Shown here in pieces: positions 44,489 through 54,386 of a stretch of DNA of 64,000 bases; positions within the stretch are counted from its first letter, which is position 1, and the number at the start of each line of letters is the position of its first letter. The notes beneath the pieces are model-generated. The model saw only the letters and a list, made by a program, of their open reading frames with translations, did no database searches and was not told the DNA's origin. This stretch comes from Clostridia bacterium (GTDB lineage Bacteria > Bacillota > Clostridia > UBA1381), in contig CAADTH010000064.1 in assembly GCA_900751885.1 (NCBI GenBank), forward strand, positions 310,001-374,000. Direction: 5' to 3'. A program made the position numbers and the translations under genes.

Positions 44489-46366
44489 TTAGCTAATCTG
44501 TACCGTTTCCGCCTCCGCTGTCGGCTCCATAGTATCTGCTGAATTCCAAACGAACACCTTCGCATAAGAGGCAGATGGATTATCCTTGAATACCACATAA
44601 GCCAAATCATGAAATGCGGCGGTCGGAACCATCATATAGTCAATCAATGCGCTGTCCGCATCATAGACTGCAATATGTAATACCTTCTGACTCATATCTA
44701 TCGTCGCCGAGGTCGTCATGACAATATGATTTCCAACACGGCTTGCCTGTGTGGAAGTCACACATCCATTCTCGGTCAGTACCTTAAATGGGATGGTATA
44801 ATTGCTGGCATATTCCTCTGCCGCACTGCCGCGCTCACCAGAAATCGTTAATTTATAGCAGTCCTGAAATACTTCCTTCCCCTCGATACTTGCCACAGAG
44901 CTTGGAATCGTAATATCCTTTAATGCGCTGCATCTATAAAACGCTTTCGAACCGATGCTCCCGATGCCATCTGCTATCGTCACCCGAACTAGATTAGACG
45001 CATCGGACGCAAAATCTTGTACCACAGGAGATGTACCTGTCAAGTCAAGATACATCAGTGTATCGGGAACCGTCTCAAACACAGATGCAAGTGTTGCAAT
45101 AGGCGGAATGCTGAGTGTTTTTAGATTGGTCAGAGATGAAAATGCCCCTTCTCCTATTTTGGTCACAGACGCAGGAACTGTAAAGGATGTCATTGCAGAT
45201 AGCTTCGGACAATCACTGAACGCATCTGTGCCAATCTCTTTTATTGTCCCATCGATGGTGAGTGATGTCAAGTTTCTACACCACTGTGCAAAGCCTGCTG
45301 GAATGTCTACATTCCCTGTCACACATAAGCTCTCAAGTGGGATAATTATACTATCGCTGTCTAAAAACATTTGATGGATAGCGGAAACCGCAGGAGTTGT
45401 CATTCGCTTCAAGCTGGTACAGTTACGAAATACGTTTTTCTCAATGGTTGTCACACTGTTCGGTATCACAACCTCACTAAGACTACTGCACTTAGAAAAT
45501 ACCCCTTCTGAAATACTGGTCAAGCCATCTGGAAGTGTCACACTCTCCAATTCAGTACAGCTTGCAAACGTATAGTCTTCCAACGTTGTGATTCCATTCG
45601 GTATCACGATGCTCTTCAGACTTTTACAACTAGCAAAAGCATCATAACCGATATCTTTGAGATTTTCTGGTAGTACAATACTGGGAAGACTTTCACATCC
45701 GCAAAACGCATAGAATTCTATCTTTGTAAGAGATTCTGGTAACATAATATCGGTAAGATTTTTGCATCCATAAAATGCATAGTATTCTATCTTTGTAAGA
45801 GATTCTGACAACACGACACGCGTGAGACTTGTACACTCATTAAATGCATAAGGTCCTATATTGATTACATTATTTGGGATTGTCACCTCTTTTAAATTCG
45901 TACACTTGTTAAAGGAATCTCTTCCTATAGTAATCAAACTGCTTGGCAATATAACCTCCTCAAGGTTACTGCATGCATTAAACGCATCTTCCCCTATGCT
46001 GGTGACACCATCTTCCAGTATCACTTTCTTTACCGAAGACCTGTCCCATGGCGCAGGACGGCTGAATGAGTAATCTACCATATCCCCTGTCCCACTTATC
46101 GTCAAGGTACCTTCTTCATCCAGCGTCCAAGCCAAATTCTCTCCACAGGTGCCGCTTGTCGCTCCCAATGCCGCATCCACCGCGTCACCTTGCTCAATCT
46201 GTACTCTGTCCCCCACTGGTACGGTTTCATGTGCCGGCGTCAACTCAGCCGCCTGTACTTGGTCTTTTCCCTGATTTTCTTGTGAATTCTCACTGTTATC
46301 CGCAAATACTGCTATATTTGCTGTCATGATTGCAAGTGATAGCAGCAGTGCCACTCCCTTTTTCAT
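44489..46366 (-). CDS. Secreted BspA-like leucine-rich repeat protein
   Basis: 625 residues. Signal peptide 1-22 (KKGVALLLSLAIMTANIAVFA), then ~75 residues of linker, then about 15 LRR_5 units of the type FNECTSLTRVVLSESLTKIE or FASCKSLKSIVIPNGITTLE. No LPXTG or membrane anchor at the C-terminus. Such proteins bind host or polymer surfaces. ATG 46366 has GGGAGGG upstream; the longer frame is rejected. Single gene. Confidence 0.88.
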   Translation of the reverse strand: MKKGVALLLSLAIMTANIAVFADNSENSQENQGKDQVQAAELTPAHETVPVGDRVQIEQGDAVDAALGATSGTCGENLAWTLDEEGTLTISGTGDMVDYSFSRPAPWDRSSVKKVILEDGVTSIGEDAFNACSNLEEVILPSSLITIGRDSFNKCTNLKEVTIPNNVINIGPYAFNECTSLTRVVLSESLTKIEYYAFYGCKNLTDIMLPESLTKIEFYAFCGCESLPSIVLPENLKDIGYDAFASCKSLKSIVIPNGITTLEDYTFASCTELESVTLPDGLTSISEGVFSKCSSLSEVVIPNSVTTIEKNVFRNCTSLKRMTTPAVSAIHQMFLDSDSIIIPLESLCVTGNVDIPAGFAQWCRNLTSLTIDGTIKEIGTDAFSDCPKLSAMTSFTVPASVTKIGEGAFSSLTNLKTLSIPPIATLASVFETVPDTLMYLDLTGTSPVVQDFASDASNLVRVTIADGIGSIGSKAFYRCSALKDITIPSSVASIEGKEVFQDCYKLTISGERGSAAEEYASNYTIPFKVLTENGCVTSTQASRVGNHIVMTTSATIDMSQKVLHIAVYDADSALIDYMMVPTAAFHDLAYVVFKDNPSASYAKVFVWNSADTMEPTAEAETVQIS

Positions 46367-46506
46367 AATTGTCCCTCCCTCTCTTTTCTTCTTATCATAC
46401 ACTAACGTCTTTTATTTGTCAAGTTTTACCCAAATTTTATTCATATATACGTCACTATTTTGTCTAAAAAGAACTAATTATGACATCATTTCACTACAAA
46501 CAAAAA

Positions 46507-46526
46507 AAATAGCCCGAAGGCTATTT
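46507..46526 (-). terminator. Terminator of the small membrane protein gene
   Basis: AAATAGCC / GGCTATTT with CGAA loop and seven T on the minus strand. Confidence 0.85.
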
Positions 46527-46997
46527 TTATATCATCTTCATTCCAAACGTCATAAAAATCGCAATATTTGCCGCTAAGCACACAACGCTTACCACAGTAT
46601 TAAGTACATTTTTTTCTGCTGTCGAACGATTCTGCGCGCTTGCAGTATGTAAACAGATTGCACTGCCCGCAATTCCCACACACGCCCCCATAATTCCTGC
46701 CAAAAACAATCCCAAAAGCACATTCACAACCACAAAAAACCACGTGATGGAGGGAATCGGCAAAAGCGGCTCATACGCTTTCCCTGTCCCCAAAAAGTAT
46801 CCGTCCACTGCCAAATCCACTTTCCTGCCCTTCACCACAAGCCGGAGCGTCTTACTTCCAACTGTAACTGCCTCATCAATCATTGTGACAAACAGACTGT
46901 TGCTTTTTAGCTTTCTCTCTTTGCCATCAATCCGCAATTTTTTCCCCTGATACTCAATCACACGTACTCTGTCGTCGATCTTCACTTCCCAGCGCAT
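46527..46997 (-). CDS. Membrane protein, unknown
   Basis: 156 residues. An N-terminal soluble beta-rich part (~1-80) with repeats of the pattern RVIEYQGKKLRIDGKERKLK is followed by two or three TM segments (SITWFFVVVNVLLGLFLAGI, ACVGIAGSAICLH, VVSVVCLAANIAIFMTF). AAGGGGG precedes the ATG. It follows rluB by 12 bases and is probably co-transcribed. Not recognised. Confidence 0.65.
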   Translation of the reverse strand: MRWEVKIDDRVRVIEYQGKKLRIDGKERKLKSNSLFVTMIDEAVTVGSKTLRLVVKGRKVDLAVDGYFLGTGKAYEPLLPIPSITWFFVVVNVLLGLFLAGIMGACVGIAGSAICLHTASAQNRSTAEKNVLNTVVSVVCLAANIAIFMTFGMKMI

Positions 46998-47009
46998 AGC
47001 ATGTCCCCC

Positions 47010-47732
47010 TTATGAATTCATCAAATAGCTTACTTCATGGCTCGTGAGATGCCGCCATCTGCCGAGCGGCAAATTCCCAAGCTCTACTTTCCCAATGCTG
47101 ATACGCTGAAGATGCTTTACCTTGCATCCCACTGTTTCCATCATCTTTCGTACCTGACGATTTCTTCCCTCGTGAATCGTCACCTTCAGAACAGTCTCCC
47201 CTCCGTCTGCACTCAGCATCTCCACCTGTGCCGGCGCTGTTTTATATCCGTCAATCTCTACACCACGCCGTAGGCTCGAAAGTCCCTTGATATTGATTCC
47301 ACCGTAAAGCGTCACGAGATACGTCTTATCCATATGAAATTTTGGATGTGTAACCCGATACGTGAAATCTCCATCATTGGTCAAAAGAAGCAGTCCCTCC
47401 GTTTCATAATCCAGTCTTCCAACAGGGAAAATTCTTGTCTTAATCTCTTCCTTTACCAAGTCAACTACTGTCGGGCGGTCAAACTGATCATTTACCGTAG
47501 AGACATATCCAACTGGCTTGTTGAGCATGATATAGTACTTTTTATTTGGCATTTTGACTGGCTTTCCATCCACAGCAACCTGATCTGCGCCAACCTCCAC
47601 CTTTGTTCCAAGCTCGCTGATGGTTTTGCCGTTGACTGCTACACGCCCGTTTTCAATCATAACCTCCGCATTGCGCCGTGACGCCACGCCGCACATCGCA
47701 ATATATTTTTGCAATCTTACGATTTCGCCCAT
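47010..47732 (-). CDS. rluB: Ribosomal large-subunit pseudouridine synthase (RluB family)
   Basis: 240 residues. S4-like RNA-binding domain (MGEIVRLQKYIAMCGVASRR) and catalytic domain with the key aspartate in GRLDYETEGLLLLTNDG. HEGRNRQVRKMMETVGC closes the active site. RluB, RsuA and RluE are close; the length and S4 domain fit RluB. ATG 47732 with GAGGTG. Confidence 0.9.
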   Translation of the reverse strand: MGEIVRLQKYIAMCGVASRRNAEVMIENGRVAVNGKTISELGTKVEVGADQVAVDGKPVKMPNKKYYIMLNKPVGYVSTVNDQFDRPTVVDLVKEEIKTRIFPVGRLDYETEGLLLLTNDGDFTYRVTHPKFHMDKTYLVTLYGGINIKGLSSLRRGVEIDGYKTAPAQVEMLSADGGETVLKVTIHEGRNRQVRKMMETVGCKVKHLQRISIGKVELGNLPLGRWRHLTSHEVSYLMNS

Positions 47733-47764
47733 TTTGCACCTCATCTTTTGTTAAATATCTATTT

Positions 47765-48913
47765 TCACTTTGGGTCTATTATATCCTTTTTTTCACCTGT
47801 GAGCAACAGATTTTTAAAGATTTTTTCAAAACAACTCCCTATACTTTTTTTATTTTCGACCGGTACAAGAATTTCACTGGATGAAATCAAATCGAACCGT
47901 TTCACCTCTCGCCCCGCTACCAGTACCTCTGCCTCACCGATTTTCTCCCCCCTTGCCACCGGCGGCTGAATGAACTTTGGTATATGCAACACAACTTCAC
48001 AGCTTGCACTTTTCCCTTTTTGAACAGGATAGCATACCTCTTCTTGTGCACTGATTTCTACTACGCCATTTGGCGTGTTGATTTGTTTTAATGCTGCTCC
48101 GCTTTGAACCACTGTTTGCATCTCATAGCCGTCAAACGCAAAATCGAGCATTGCCGCATGGTCCTTCCAATCATTCGGCGCATTGAGTGTCACCGCGATC
48201 ATACGGATACCGTTGCGGGTTGCAGAGCTTACCAAGCACCGCCCCGTCGCCTTTGTATATCCAGTTTTTACTCCGTCTGCTCCTTCATATAATTTCAACA
48301 TTTTATTATGGTTTGTAAAATATAAATCCGTTCCGTTTTCCAGGAGCGTCGCTTTTTTAGATTTTGATGCAACAATTTCTGAAAAAGCTGGATTTTTAAG
48401 CGCTGCTCTCGTAATCAGAGCCAAATCATAGGCGGTGGTATAATGTCCTTCTTCGTCGAGTCCATTCGGATTTTTAAATGCAGTATCGTTTGCTCCGATT
48501 TCATGGGCACGTGCTGTCATTTTCTCTGCAAATGCCTCTGTACTTCCCGATACATGCTCTGCCACAGCAACTGCCGCGTCGTTTCCTGAGTTGAGCATCA
48601 ATCCATACAAAAGGTCGCGCATATTGATTTTATCTCCCGCTTTTAAATAAATTGACGACCCCTCTTGAAGTGAAGCCTTTTGACTGACAGTAACCGTATC
48701 ATTGAGCGTTCCTGCTTCGATTGCCAAAAGTGCAGTCATAATTTTTGTGGTACTTGCCATCGCATATGTTTCATGGGAATTTTTCTCCCATACCACCTCG
48801 CCGGTTACCGCTTCCATCACGCACGCATATTTTGCCGACACTTCGATCGCTTTCGCGCGCATAGGTACTGGAACTAATATAAAAATCAGTACAAGACAAA
48901 TCAGCTTTTTCAT
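47765..48913 (-). CDS. D-alanyl-D-alanine carboxypeptidase, penicillin-binding protein 5/6 family
   Basis: 382 residues. Signal peptide 1-22 (KKLICLVLIFILVPVPMRAKA). Active-site triad motifs: S-T-T-K in AMASTTKIM, SGN in LNSGNDAAVA, and KTG in GVKTGYTK. A beta-rich PBP5 C-terminal domain follows, but no clear amphipathic membrane anchor. Trims peptide side chains of peptidoglycan. MKKLIC is preceded by GAGGTG at the right distance. Confidence 0.93.
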   Translation of the reverse strand: MKKLICLVLIFILVPVPMRAKAIEVSAKYACVMEAVTGEVVWEKNSHETYAMASTTKIMTALLAIEAGTLNDTVTVSQKASLQEGSSIYLKAGDKINMRDLLYGLMLNSGNDAAVAVAEHVSGSTEAFAEKMTARAHEIGANDTAFKNPNGLDEEGHYTTAYDLALITRAALKNPAFSEIVASKSKKATLLENGTDLYFTNHNKMLKLYEGADGVKTGYTKATGRCLVSSATRNGIRMIAVTLNAPNDWKDHAAMLDFAFDGYEMQTVVQSGAALKQINTPNGVVEISAQEEVCYPVQKGKSASCEVVLHIPKFIQPPVARGEKIGEAEVLVAGREVKRFDLISSSEILVPVENKKSIGSCFEKIFKNLLLTGEKKDIIDPK

Positions 48914-48966
48914 TCGCATCACCTCTTTTTCATTATATGTATTGGGAAAATTTTTATTAATATTTA

Positions 48967-48995
48967 TTGACATTTTCCTATGCTCGTGCTATAAT
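48967..48995 (+). promoter_or_regulatory. tRNA-Pro promoter
   Basis: TTGACA, 17-base spacer, TATAAT (48990-48995): consensus, 15 bases before the tRNA. Confidence 0.93.
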
Positions 48996-49010
48996 GATTT
49001 TTGTTGTTAT

Positions 49011-49087
49011 CGGGATGTGGCTCAGTTTGGTAGAGCACTACGTTCGGGACGTAGGGGCCGCAGGTTCAAATCCTGTCATCCCGACCA
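49011..49087 (+). tRNA. tRNA-Pro (anticodon CGG)
   Basis: 77 bases with encoded CCA. Acceptor CGGGATG / CATCCCG, anticodon stem CTACG / CGTAG around TTCGGGA, anticodon CGG reading CCG. T arm GCAGGTTCAAATCCTGT. The 3' end (GACCA) begins the repeat that bounds the integrated element. Confidence 0.95.
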
Positions 49088-49148
49088 AGAAAATGTCCTT
49101 ACGGTATTTTAGATGCTTGTAAGGACATTTTTTTATGCCCTGCTTTCC
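49083..49148 (+). repeat. Left boundary repeat (attL-like), also tRNA-Pro terminator
   Basis: Starts at the tRNA 3' end, GACCAAGAAAATGTCCTTAC, and runs through a hairpin (AAATGTCCTTAC / GTAAGGACATTT, 49091-49130) with seven T, then into the last codons of the recombinase gene. About 60 of 66 bases match 62740-62804. Confidence 0.8.
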
Positions 49149-50542
49149 ACAGGCTGATATCCTGTTGCAACGCCCTGCCTGGTCGGAATCAACACCTTTG
49201 GTTTTGGAATCTGTGTCCCTTCTGGAATATCGATTGTCCCAATACAGTTATAATGAATAATCAGCCGCTGGACATTGACCCCGTCAATTCTTTCAGAGTG
49301 AAACACCTCGATTTTATCAATCAGTTCATGCACCATACTAGGCGTGAGCTTTTTCGCGCGTGTGTACTTGCGGACGAGTTTGATAAAATGTTCTGTTGTC
49401 ATGGCAGTGTCCGTCTCTTTGTCCAGTTCTGCTTTCATGGCTTTGATTTTGTCTGCCAACTCGGATTGCTCCAGGGTATATTGCCTTGTCATCTTCGCGA
49501 ACCATTCATCGTCCAGCTTGCCAGCGACATTGTCCTCATACATACGCAGAAACAGCGTATTGATTTCCCTGTCGCGGCTTACCATCGCGCACAGCTCTTT
49601 TTGTTTCTGCCTGCACTGGCTTTCCATCACTTTTTTTGAATGTCCTATGACCGCCTGGACAAATTCATTCTCATACCTGCTTACATACTTCGTCAACCGT
49701 TTGATTTCCTCGAGCACGACATGTTCCAGAAAATCAAGGCGGATATAGTGTGTGGTGGGGCATGTCCCTCGGTTGCCCTTGTAATTGGAGCAGTTGAAAT
49801 ACTTGATTTCTGGGTTGGCTTGATTGAAGTGGTAGTTTAAATTATGACCGCAGTCCGCGCATATGAGCAGACCAGAAAACAGGTTCTTTTCGCCGCTGTT
49901 TGTTTTGCGTTTTCGGGATTTGCCGCGTTTTTCCTGCACCCGTTCCCAGGAGGCACGTTCTATAATTGGCTCGTGTACATCCTTGAAAATCACAATATTT
50001 TCCTCTTTGTTTGGAATGCGCTTTTTCAGTTTGAATGACTTACTGTAAGATTTGAAGTTCACCACATCGCCGCAATATTCCTGTTTGGACAAAATACTGG
50101 TTATGGTACTAGCATTCCATTTATATGGTGATTGCGCGCTCTTTTTGCCGCCGCGCCGTGTCCCTTTGCTTTCCCAGTAATTAAGCGGCGTGAGTATATT
50201 GCCCTGCTCCAACGCCGCCGCAATCTGTTCTGGTCCGAATCCTTCCAATGTCATGGTATAGATTCTCTTGACGATTTTGGCGGCGTCAGGGTCTACGACC
50301 CAGCGCTTTGGATTTTCAGGGTCTTTCTTGTACCCATAGGGCGGTGGGGAAAGCGGTTCTCCCGCATTGCCTTTCACCACATTGGTCAGCTTGCGCTTTT
50401 TGCTGATGTCACGCGCATACCATTCGTTCATCAAATTCCGAAACGGTGTGAATTCATCTTCGCCTTTTGCGGTATCCAGTCCTTCCGATACAGCAATGAG
50501 CCGGATATCGTGTTCCGGAAAAAATTCTTCTGTATAGTTAAA
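49133..50542 (-). pseudogene. Large serine recombinase, N-terminal catalytic part lost
   Basis: About 470 codons remain. Reading begins in mid-domain, NYTEEFFPEHDIRLIAVSEG, then the recombinase domain (NEWYARDISKKRKL; PPYGYKKDPENPKRWVVDPD), zinc ribbon (CADCG...YFNCSN...GTC), coiled coil, and a C-terminal DUF4368-like region. The first ~100 residues, with the Ser nucleophile and Arg cluster, are absent; a TAA blocks the frame at 50543. It resembles TndX/Tn4451-type integrases of Clostridia. The lost 5' end is replaced by unrelated A/T-rich DNA, so the enzyme should be inactive. Confidence 0.88.
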
Positions 50543-50775
50543 TTAAGGAACAAGTTTTACAGCTCGCAGATACATTGTTTTGATAAATGATATTGGGAAG
50601 CAAGAATATAAGATTATTACATCAGAAAATCCATCTTACAATCACGAAGTTGACTGCATAGGGTATTTTTGTTATTGGAGTATTCCGCCCGCTGATAGTG
50701 TGAAGCTTATAACTTCAAAAAATTATTTAACAACGCATAAACTATGTGTCAAGATTAAATTTACAAAATATTACT
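50543..50775. other. Junction region left of the AraC gene
   Basis: A/T-rich. An open plus-strand frame (to 50822) has plausible protein-like content (YKIITSENPSYNHEVDCIGY, then FCYWSIPPADSVKLITS) but no start with a ribosome binding site, and its end overlaps the AraC gene. It may be the tail of a gene cut when the AraC-GH115 block moved in. Confidence 0.4.
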
Positions 50776-51570
50776 CTATCGCAAAATGTTTTTTTGATAC
50801 TCTTTCGGCGTCATACGCATAATATCTTTAAATACGCGGCAAAAGTAAGGAGTTGAACTATACCCACATAATGCAGCGGTCTGAGTTATATTATACTTGC
50901 CGCCGCGCAGCATTTCACAGGCGTTATTTATTCGGATACTGTTAAGATATTCCGATATGGTAACGTCTGTTTCTTTCTTAAAAACATAACATAAATATTG
51001 CTTTGAGATATGCACAGCTTTTGCAACATCATTAAGGCTTGATATATCGGCATAATTTTTTCTTATATATTCAAGAATATTAATCGCCATTTTGGGAAGC
51101 GAATTTGTTTTTGCGGCTTGTAAATTTTTTTCGTCAGTTAAAAGCGTTATTATTCCGGCGGTGTGAATACAAGCGTGCTGCGGATTATTTTTTATGTGAT
51201 TTAAAAGACACATTATTTCCCTGAATGTACTGTCTGTAACAGTAATTCTGTTATTATCAAACGGTGATACAAGAAATTTTACAAGATTATCCGAAAAATT
51301 CGACAGCAGGTATTCATAAGTAAAGTGAATTGAATATCTGTTATGCAGCTTTTCACCGACATTTTTATGAATAATATTCGGTTTGAGCAATACAATATCT
51401 TTTTCCTCTGCGTAAACCAATTTATCATCAATAAGTACAGTAGTAGAGCCCTTTATCACGATAAAAAGTTCATACGACGAGTGATAGTGCAGGCAATCCG
51501 GTTCCTTTGGCAATGTTTCATTATGCAGAATAAATCCGTTTGTATTTATGTATTCCATAAAAATATCCAT
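50776..51570 (-). CDS. AraC family regulator in the inserted module
   Basis: 264 residues. N-terminal cupin (CLHYHSSYELFIVIKGSTTV) and two C-terminal HTH units (SLNDVAKAVHISKQYLCYVF; NITQTAALCGYSSTPYFCRV). A/T-rich codons differ from the chromosomal AraC at 24 kb. Divergent from the GH115 gene over a region with strong inverted repeats, so it likely controls that gene. Start at 51570 or 51558; the spacing does not decide. Confidence 0.88.
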   Translation of the reverse strand: MDIFMEYINTNGFILHNETLPKEPDCLHYHSSYELFIVIKGSTTVLIDDKLVYAEEKDIVLLKPNIIHKNVGEKLHNRYSIHFTYEYLLSNFSDNLVKFLVSPFDNNRITVTDSTFREIMCLLNHIKNNPQHACIHTAGIITLLTDEKNLQAAKTNSLPKMAINILEYIRKNYADISSLNDVAKAVHISKQYLCYVFKKETDVTISEYLNSIRINNACEMLRGGKYNITQTAALCGYSSTPYFCRVFKDIMRMTPKEYQKNILR

Positions 51571-51604
51571 AGCCTTTCTGCCCACAAATAGTAATGAAGA
51601 ATCC

Positions 51605-51732
51605 TAACGCCTTTATCGTGGGCAGATAAGGCGTTAAATGGATATTTTGCCCATGTGCGTTTTTTGTTTCGCTTGCAAAACAAAAATATCGCACGGGTAA
51701 TCAAATCCATTAACGTGATTTTTCACGTTAAT
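51605..51732. promoter_or_regulatory. Divergent control region with inverted repeats
   Basis: TAACGCC...GGCGTTA repeat at about 51606-51637, and a perfect 10-bp inverted repeat ATTAACGTGA / TCACGTTAAT with TTTT between (51709-51718, 51723-51732). Both contain TTAACG-type half-sites, so both may be sites for the same regulator. Confidence 0.6.
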
Positions 51733-51853
51733 ATCACTCCTGTTAAAATATATGAATATAATATAATATTTTTCGAAAAATTGCAATATAGTTATATAAA
51801 TTTTTAATAAATTATGATAACATAAGATAAAATTATTAAGAGGAGAATGTAAA

Positions 51854-53803
51854 ATGAACATCAATACAAAAATTATTTATAATGGAGATAATAAAGCTGT
51901 TATAAATGCTGTTAATATTTTGCGGCGTGATATGGACACTGTTTTTAATGTATCCAATGCAGACGGAGGAGAACTTTGTCTTATCACATCAAATATGGCT
52001 AATGAACAGTTTGAAATTAAAGACGAAAATATATATGCCGCCGATGAGCTGGGTTTTGTTTACGGGCTTTTACATATCAGCGAACATTCACTCGGTATTC
52101 CGCCATTTTGGTTTTGGTATGACTATGAAGCTAAATCTATGGACAATGCGGAAATCCCAGATTATAAATCGACGCCTGCAAGAATACGCTTCAGGGGTTG
52201 GTTTCTAAATGATGAAATTCTGCTCACCCATTGGGCGCCCGGCGGTGATACTCTTTTAGCGTGGAAAATGGCTTTTGAGGTAATTTTACGCTGCGGAGGA
52301 AATATGGTAATTCCTGACACACAAGTGACGCGGGAGCACAGTGCGCTTGCGTCGAATTACGGCTTATGGCTCACGCATCATCACGCAGAGCCTTTGGGCG
52401 CAGATATGTTTGTCAAGGCTTATCCCGATTTAGAACCGTCTTATCAGATGTATTCAGATAAATTTCAAAAACTATGGGAGGACGGTATAGACTTTCAAAA
52501 GGATTTTAAGGTAGTATGGGATTTAGGTTTCAGAGGACAGGGTGATACTCCATTTTGGGATTCGGATAAAAATTCGGAATATGACACTGATGAAAAGCGA
52601 GGAAAACTTATAAGTGATATTATAAGACTTCAATATGATATGCTTCACAAAAAAGTCAAGAAACCTGTATGCTGTACCTATCTCTACGGGGAAACTATGG
52701 AGCTTTACAAAAAGGGCTGTTTAAATCTGCCGGAGGATATTATAAAAATATTTGCGGATAATGGCTATGGAAAAATGGTATCGCGGCGTATTGGTATGGA
52801 TAATCCGCGCACTATCGCTCTGCCCGATAAAAATGACAGTCAATACGGAATTTATTACCACGTTTCCTATTGCGACCTTCATTCCTGCGCACATATTACA
52901 CAGGTTGGAATGAGCCTTGAATTTATAACGCGCGAGCTTGAAAATGCTTTTAATAAAGGAGCAGATGATTATCTTATTGTAAACTGTTCAAATATACGTC
53001 CTCACGTTTTTATGCTTGCGGCAATAAGTGATTTGTGGAAAGGCAAACAATTTGACGCGTATAAATTTGCCAAAACATATTTTGGTGAAAAGAAAGCTGC
53101 AGAAGCGTTTCTCGATTATACAAATGCGACAATATTGTTCGGCAAACACGAAGATGAAGCTGCAGGCGACCATTTTTATAATTTCAGCGTCAGAGCATTC
53201 GCGTCAGATATTATGAAAGGCAGAGAACATTCCATTCATATGAAATGGGCGACAGACAATATTCCTATGGCTGAACAATTAAAATGGTTTAAGGAAAAAT
53301 GCGTTAAAGGCGAGCAAAATTATAATGATTTTTTGAAAAAGCATACACACGATTTGGGAAAGTTGTATGACAGCACAATTATTCTTCATAGCAGACTGCA
53401 TTATCACGGATATAGAGGAGGTTCGATTTTTGTACGTGCTTGTGAAGAATTGCTGAATAAAAATTACATAGACGCATTTTATCTTATCGGTCTTGCGGCT
53501 GAGGAATTTGAAACGGCAAACAAACTTCTGCGTGAGTCCGAATATGGCGTATGGCACGGTTTTTATGAAAATGAATGTTTTGCTGATTTTAAGTTTACCG
53601 CCTATATGCTTAGGAATTTTATGTTTTATATCAGAAACCTTGCTGACGGTCCGGGGTTCTGGAATTGGCCGAGAGAATTATTTTATAATGCTGAAAGTAA
53701 AAAAGTATGGCTGCAGATGAACCACGATAACCGCGACACAGATAAAGTTTTGTTTGAAAAGATGAAAAGTGGGCATTTAGAACTGAATTTTGAGAGTATT
53801 TAA
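51854..53803 (+). CDS. GH115-like alpha-glucuronidase
   Basis: 649 residues, no signal peptide. The family pattern is visible: RIRFRGWFLNDEILLTHWAP (~108-127), FEVILRCGGNMVIPDTQVTR, YGLWLTHHHAEPLG, and VVWDLGFRGQGDTPFWDSD. GH115 enzymes remove (4-O-methyl)glucuronic acid from xylan. It is shorter than many GH115 proteins (which exceed 800 residues), lacking an obvious C-terminal extra domain, so family assignment is probable, activity less so. AGAGGAG lies 7 bases ahead of the ATG. Its stop codon sits right at the junction with the rep stump. Confidence 0.75.
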   Translation: MNINTKIIYNGDNKAVINAVNILRRDMDTVFNVSNADGGELCLITSNMANEQFEIKDENIYAADELGFVYGLLHISEHSLGIPPFWFWYDYEAKSMDNAEIPDYKSTPARIRFRGWFLNDEILLTHWAPGGDTLLAWKMAFEVILRCGGNMVIPDTQVTREHSALASNYGLWLTHHHAEPLGADMFVKAYPDLEPSYQMYSDKFQKLWEDGIDFQKDFKVVWDLGFRGQGDTPFWDSDKNSEYDTDEKRGKLISDIIRLQYDMLHKKVKKPVCCTYLYGETMELYKKGCLNLPEDIIKIFADNGYGKMVSRRIGMDNPRTIALPDKNDSQYGIYYHVSYCDLHSCAHITQVGMSLEFITRELENAFNKGADDYLIVNCSNIRPHVFMLAAISDLWKGKQFDAYKFAKTYFGEKKAAEAFLDYTNATILFGKHEDEAAGDHFYNFSVRAFASDIMKGREHSIHMKWATDNIPMAEQLKWFKEKCVKGEQNYNDFLKKHTHDLGKLYDSTIILHSRLHYHGYRGGSIFVRACEELLNKNYIDAFYLIGLAAEEFETANKLLRESEYGVWHGFYENECFADFKFTAYMLRNFMFYIRNLADGPGFWNWPRELFYNAESKKVWLQMNHDNRDTDKVLFEKMKSGHLELNFESI

Positions 53804-53825
53804 TATAACTACACGCTTCATTGAT

Positions 53826-54353
53826 TTAACGGTATTTCACTGTATATTCATCCGAAAGAATCGTTTGCCGCAACGATTCGATTTCACGCGTCCGAAACCC
53901 AAAGCCGGGCGAATCATTCACGATTTCCGCCGTGCGTTTTCCTTCCTTGATTTCCTCAAGTAACCGGCTCATCTTGGAGCTTGCTTTGCTGTGTTCTTCC
54001 GGCAAGTCCCCATACTCGAAAAAACTACCTTCGACCGTGGTCTTTGCTTTTTCATCCTCCGCCCACTTGCCAGACTTTGCAATATAGTCGCGGCTTTGCA
54101 CGGCGCTCCCATTTGCCTTTTCGATATGGGCAGTGGGAAAGCGCCCTTTGATTGTGCCAAAGCGTACCGGTGAGTGGGCGTATAGGAAAATATGTGTGTG
54201 AAATGTCCCTGTTGTTGCAATTTCATCTGACATGCAGAAATAAACAGGATTGCACTTCATCAATAATTCTGCCATTTTCTCATGGTCTAACCCACATTCC
54301 TGCGGATTGTTGATAACCAGCGTCCATTTGCGTGATTGTGTATGTGGATTCAT
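53826..54353 (-). CDS. CRESS-type HUH replication initiator (Rep), lacking the helicase domain
   Basis: 175 residues. Motif I WTLVINNP (10-17), metal-binding motif II FHTHIFLY (51-58), and motif III with catalytic tyrosine Y90 in DYIAKSGKW. GSFFEYGDLPEE and a helical linker follow. These are features of circovirus/geminivirus-like Reps and their plasmid relatives in Firmicutes. After ...TVKYR the frame stops (TAA 53826-53828), just where the superfamily 3 helicase with its Walker A should start. Nicking activity may remain; unwinding would not. AGGAGG precedes the ATG. Confidence 0.85.
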   Translation of the reverse strand: MNPHTQSRKWTLVINNPQECGLDHEKMAELLMKCNPVYFCMSDEIATTGTFHTHIFLYAHSPVRFGTIKGRFPTAHIEKANGSAVQSRDYIAKSGKWAEDEKAKTTVEGSFFEYGDLPEEHSKASSKMSRLLEEIKEGKRTAEIVNDSPGFGFRTREIESLRQTILSDEYTVKYR

Positions 54354-54386
54354 GGCTTGTCCTCCTTTCTTGTGCTACATGCTACA

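Noticed and set aside
50580..50822. 81-residue plus-strand frame next to the recombinase stump
   Set aside because: Codon content is plausible but there is no ribosome binding site, it overlaps the AraC gene, and I recognise no family. Not listed as a gene.
53801..53821. ATG AAG CGT GTA GTT ATA just after rep read as the true start (MKRVVI) of the serine recombinase
   Set aside because: Possible, but TndX-type recombinases rarely start this way and the same bases fit the Rep frame as a helicase remnant. I keep it only as an alternative.
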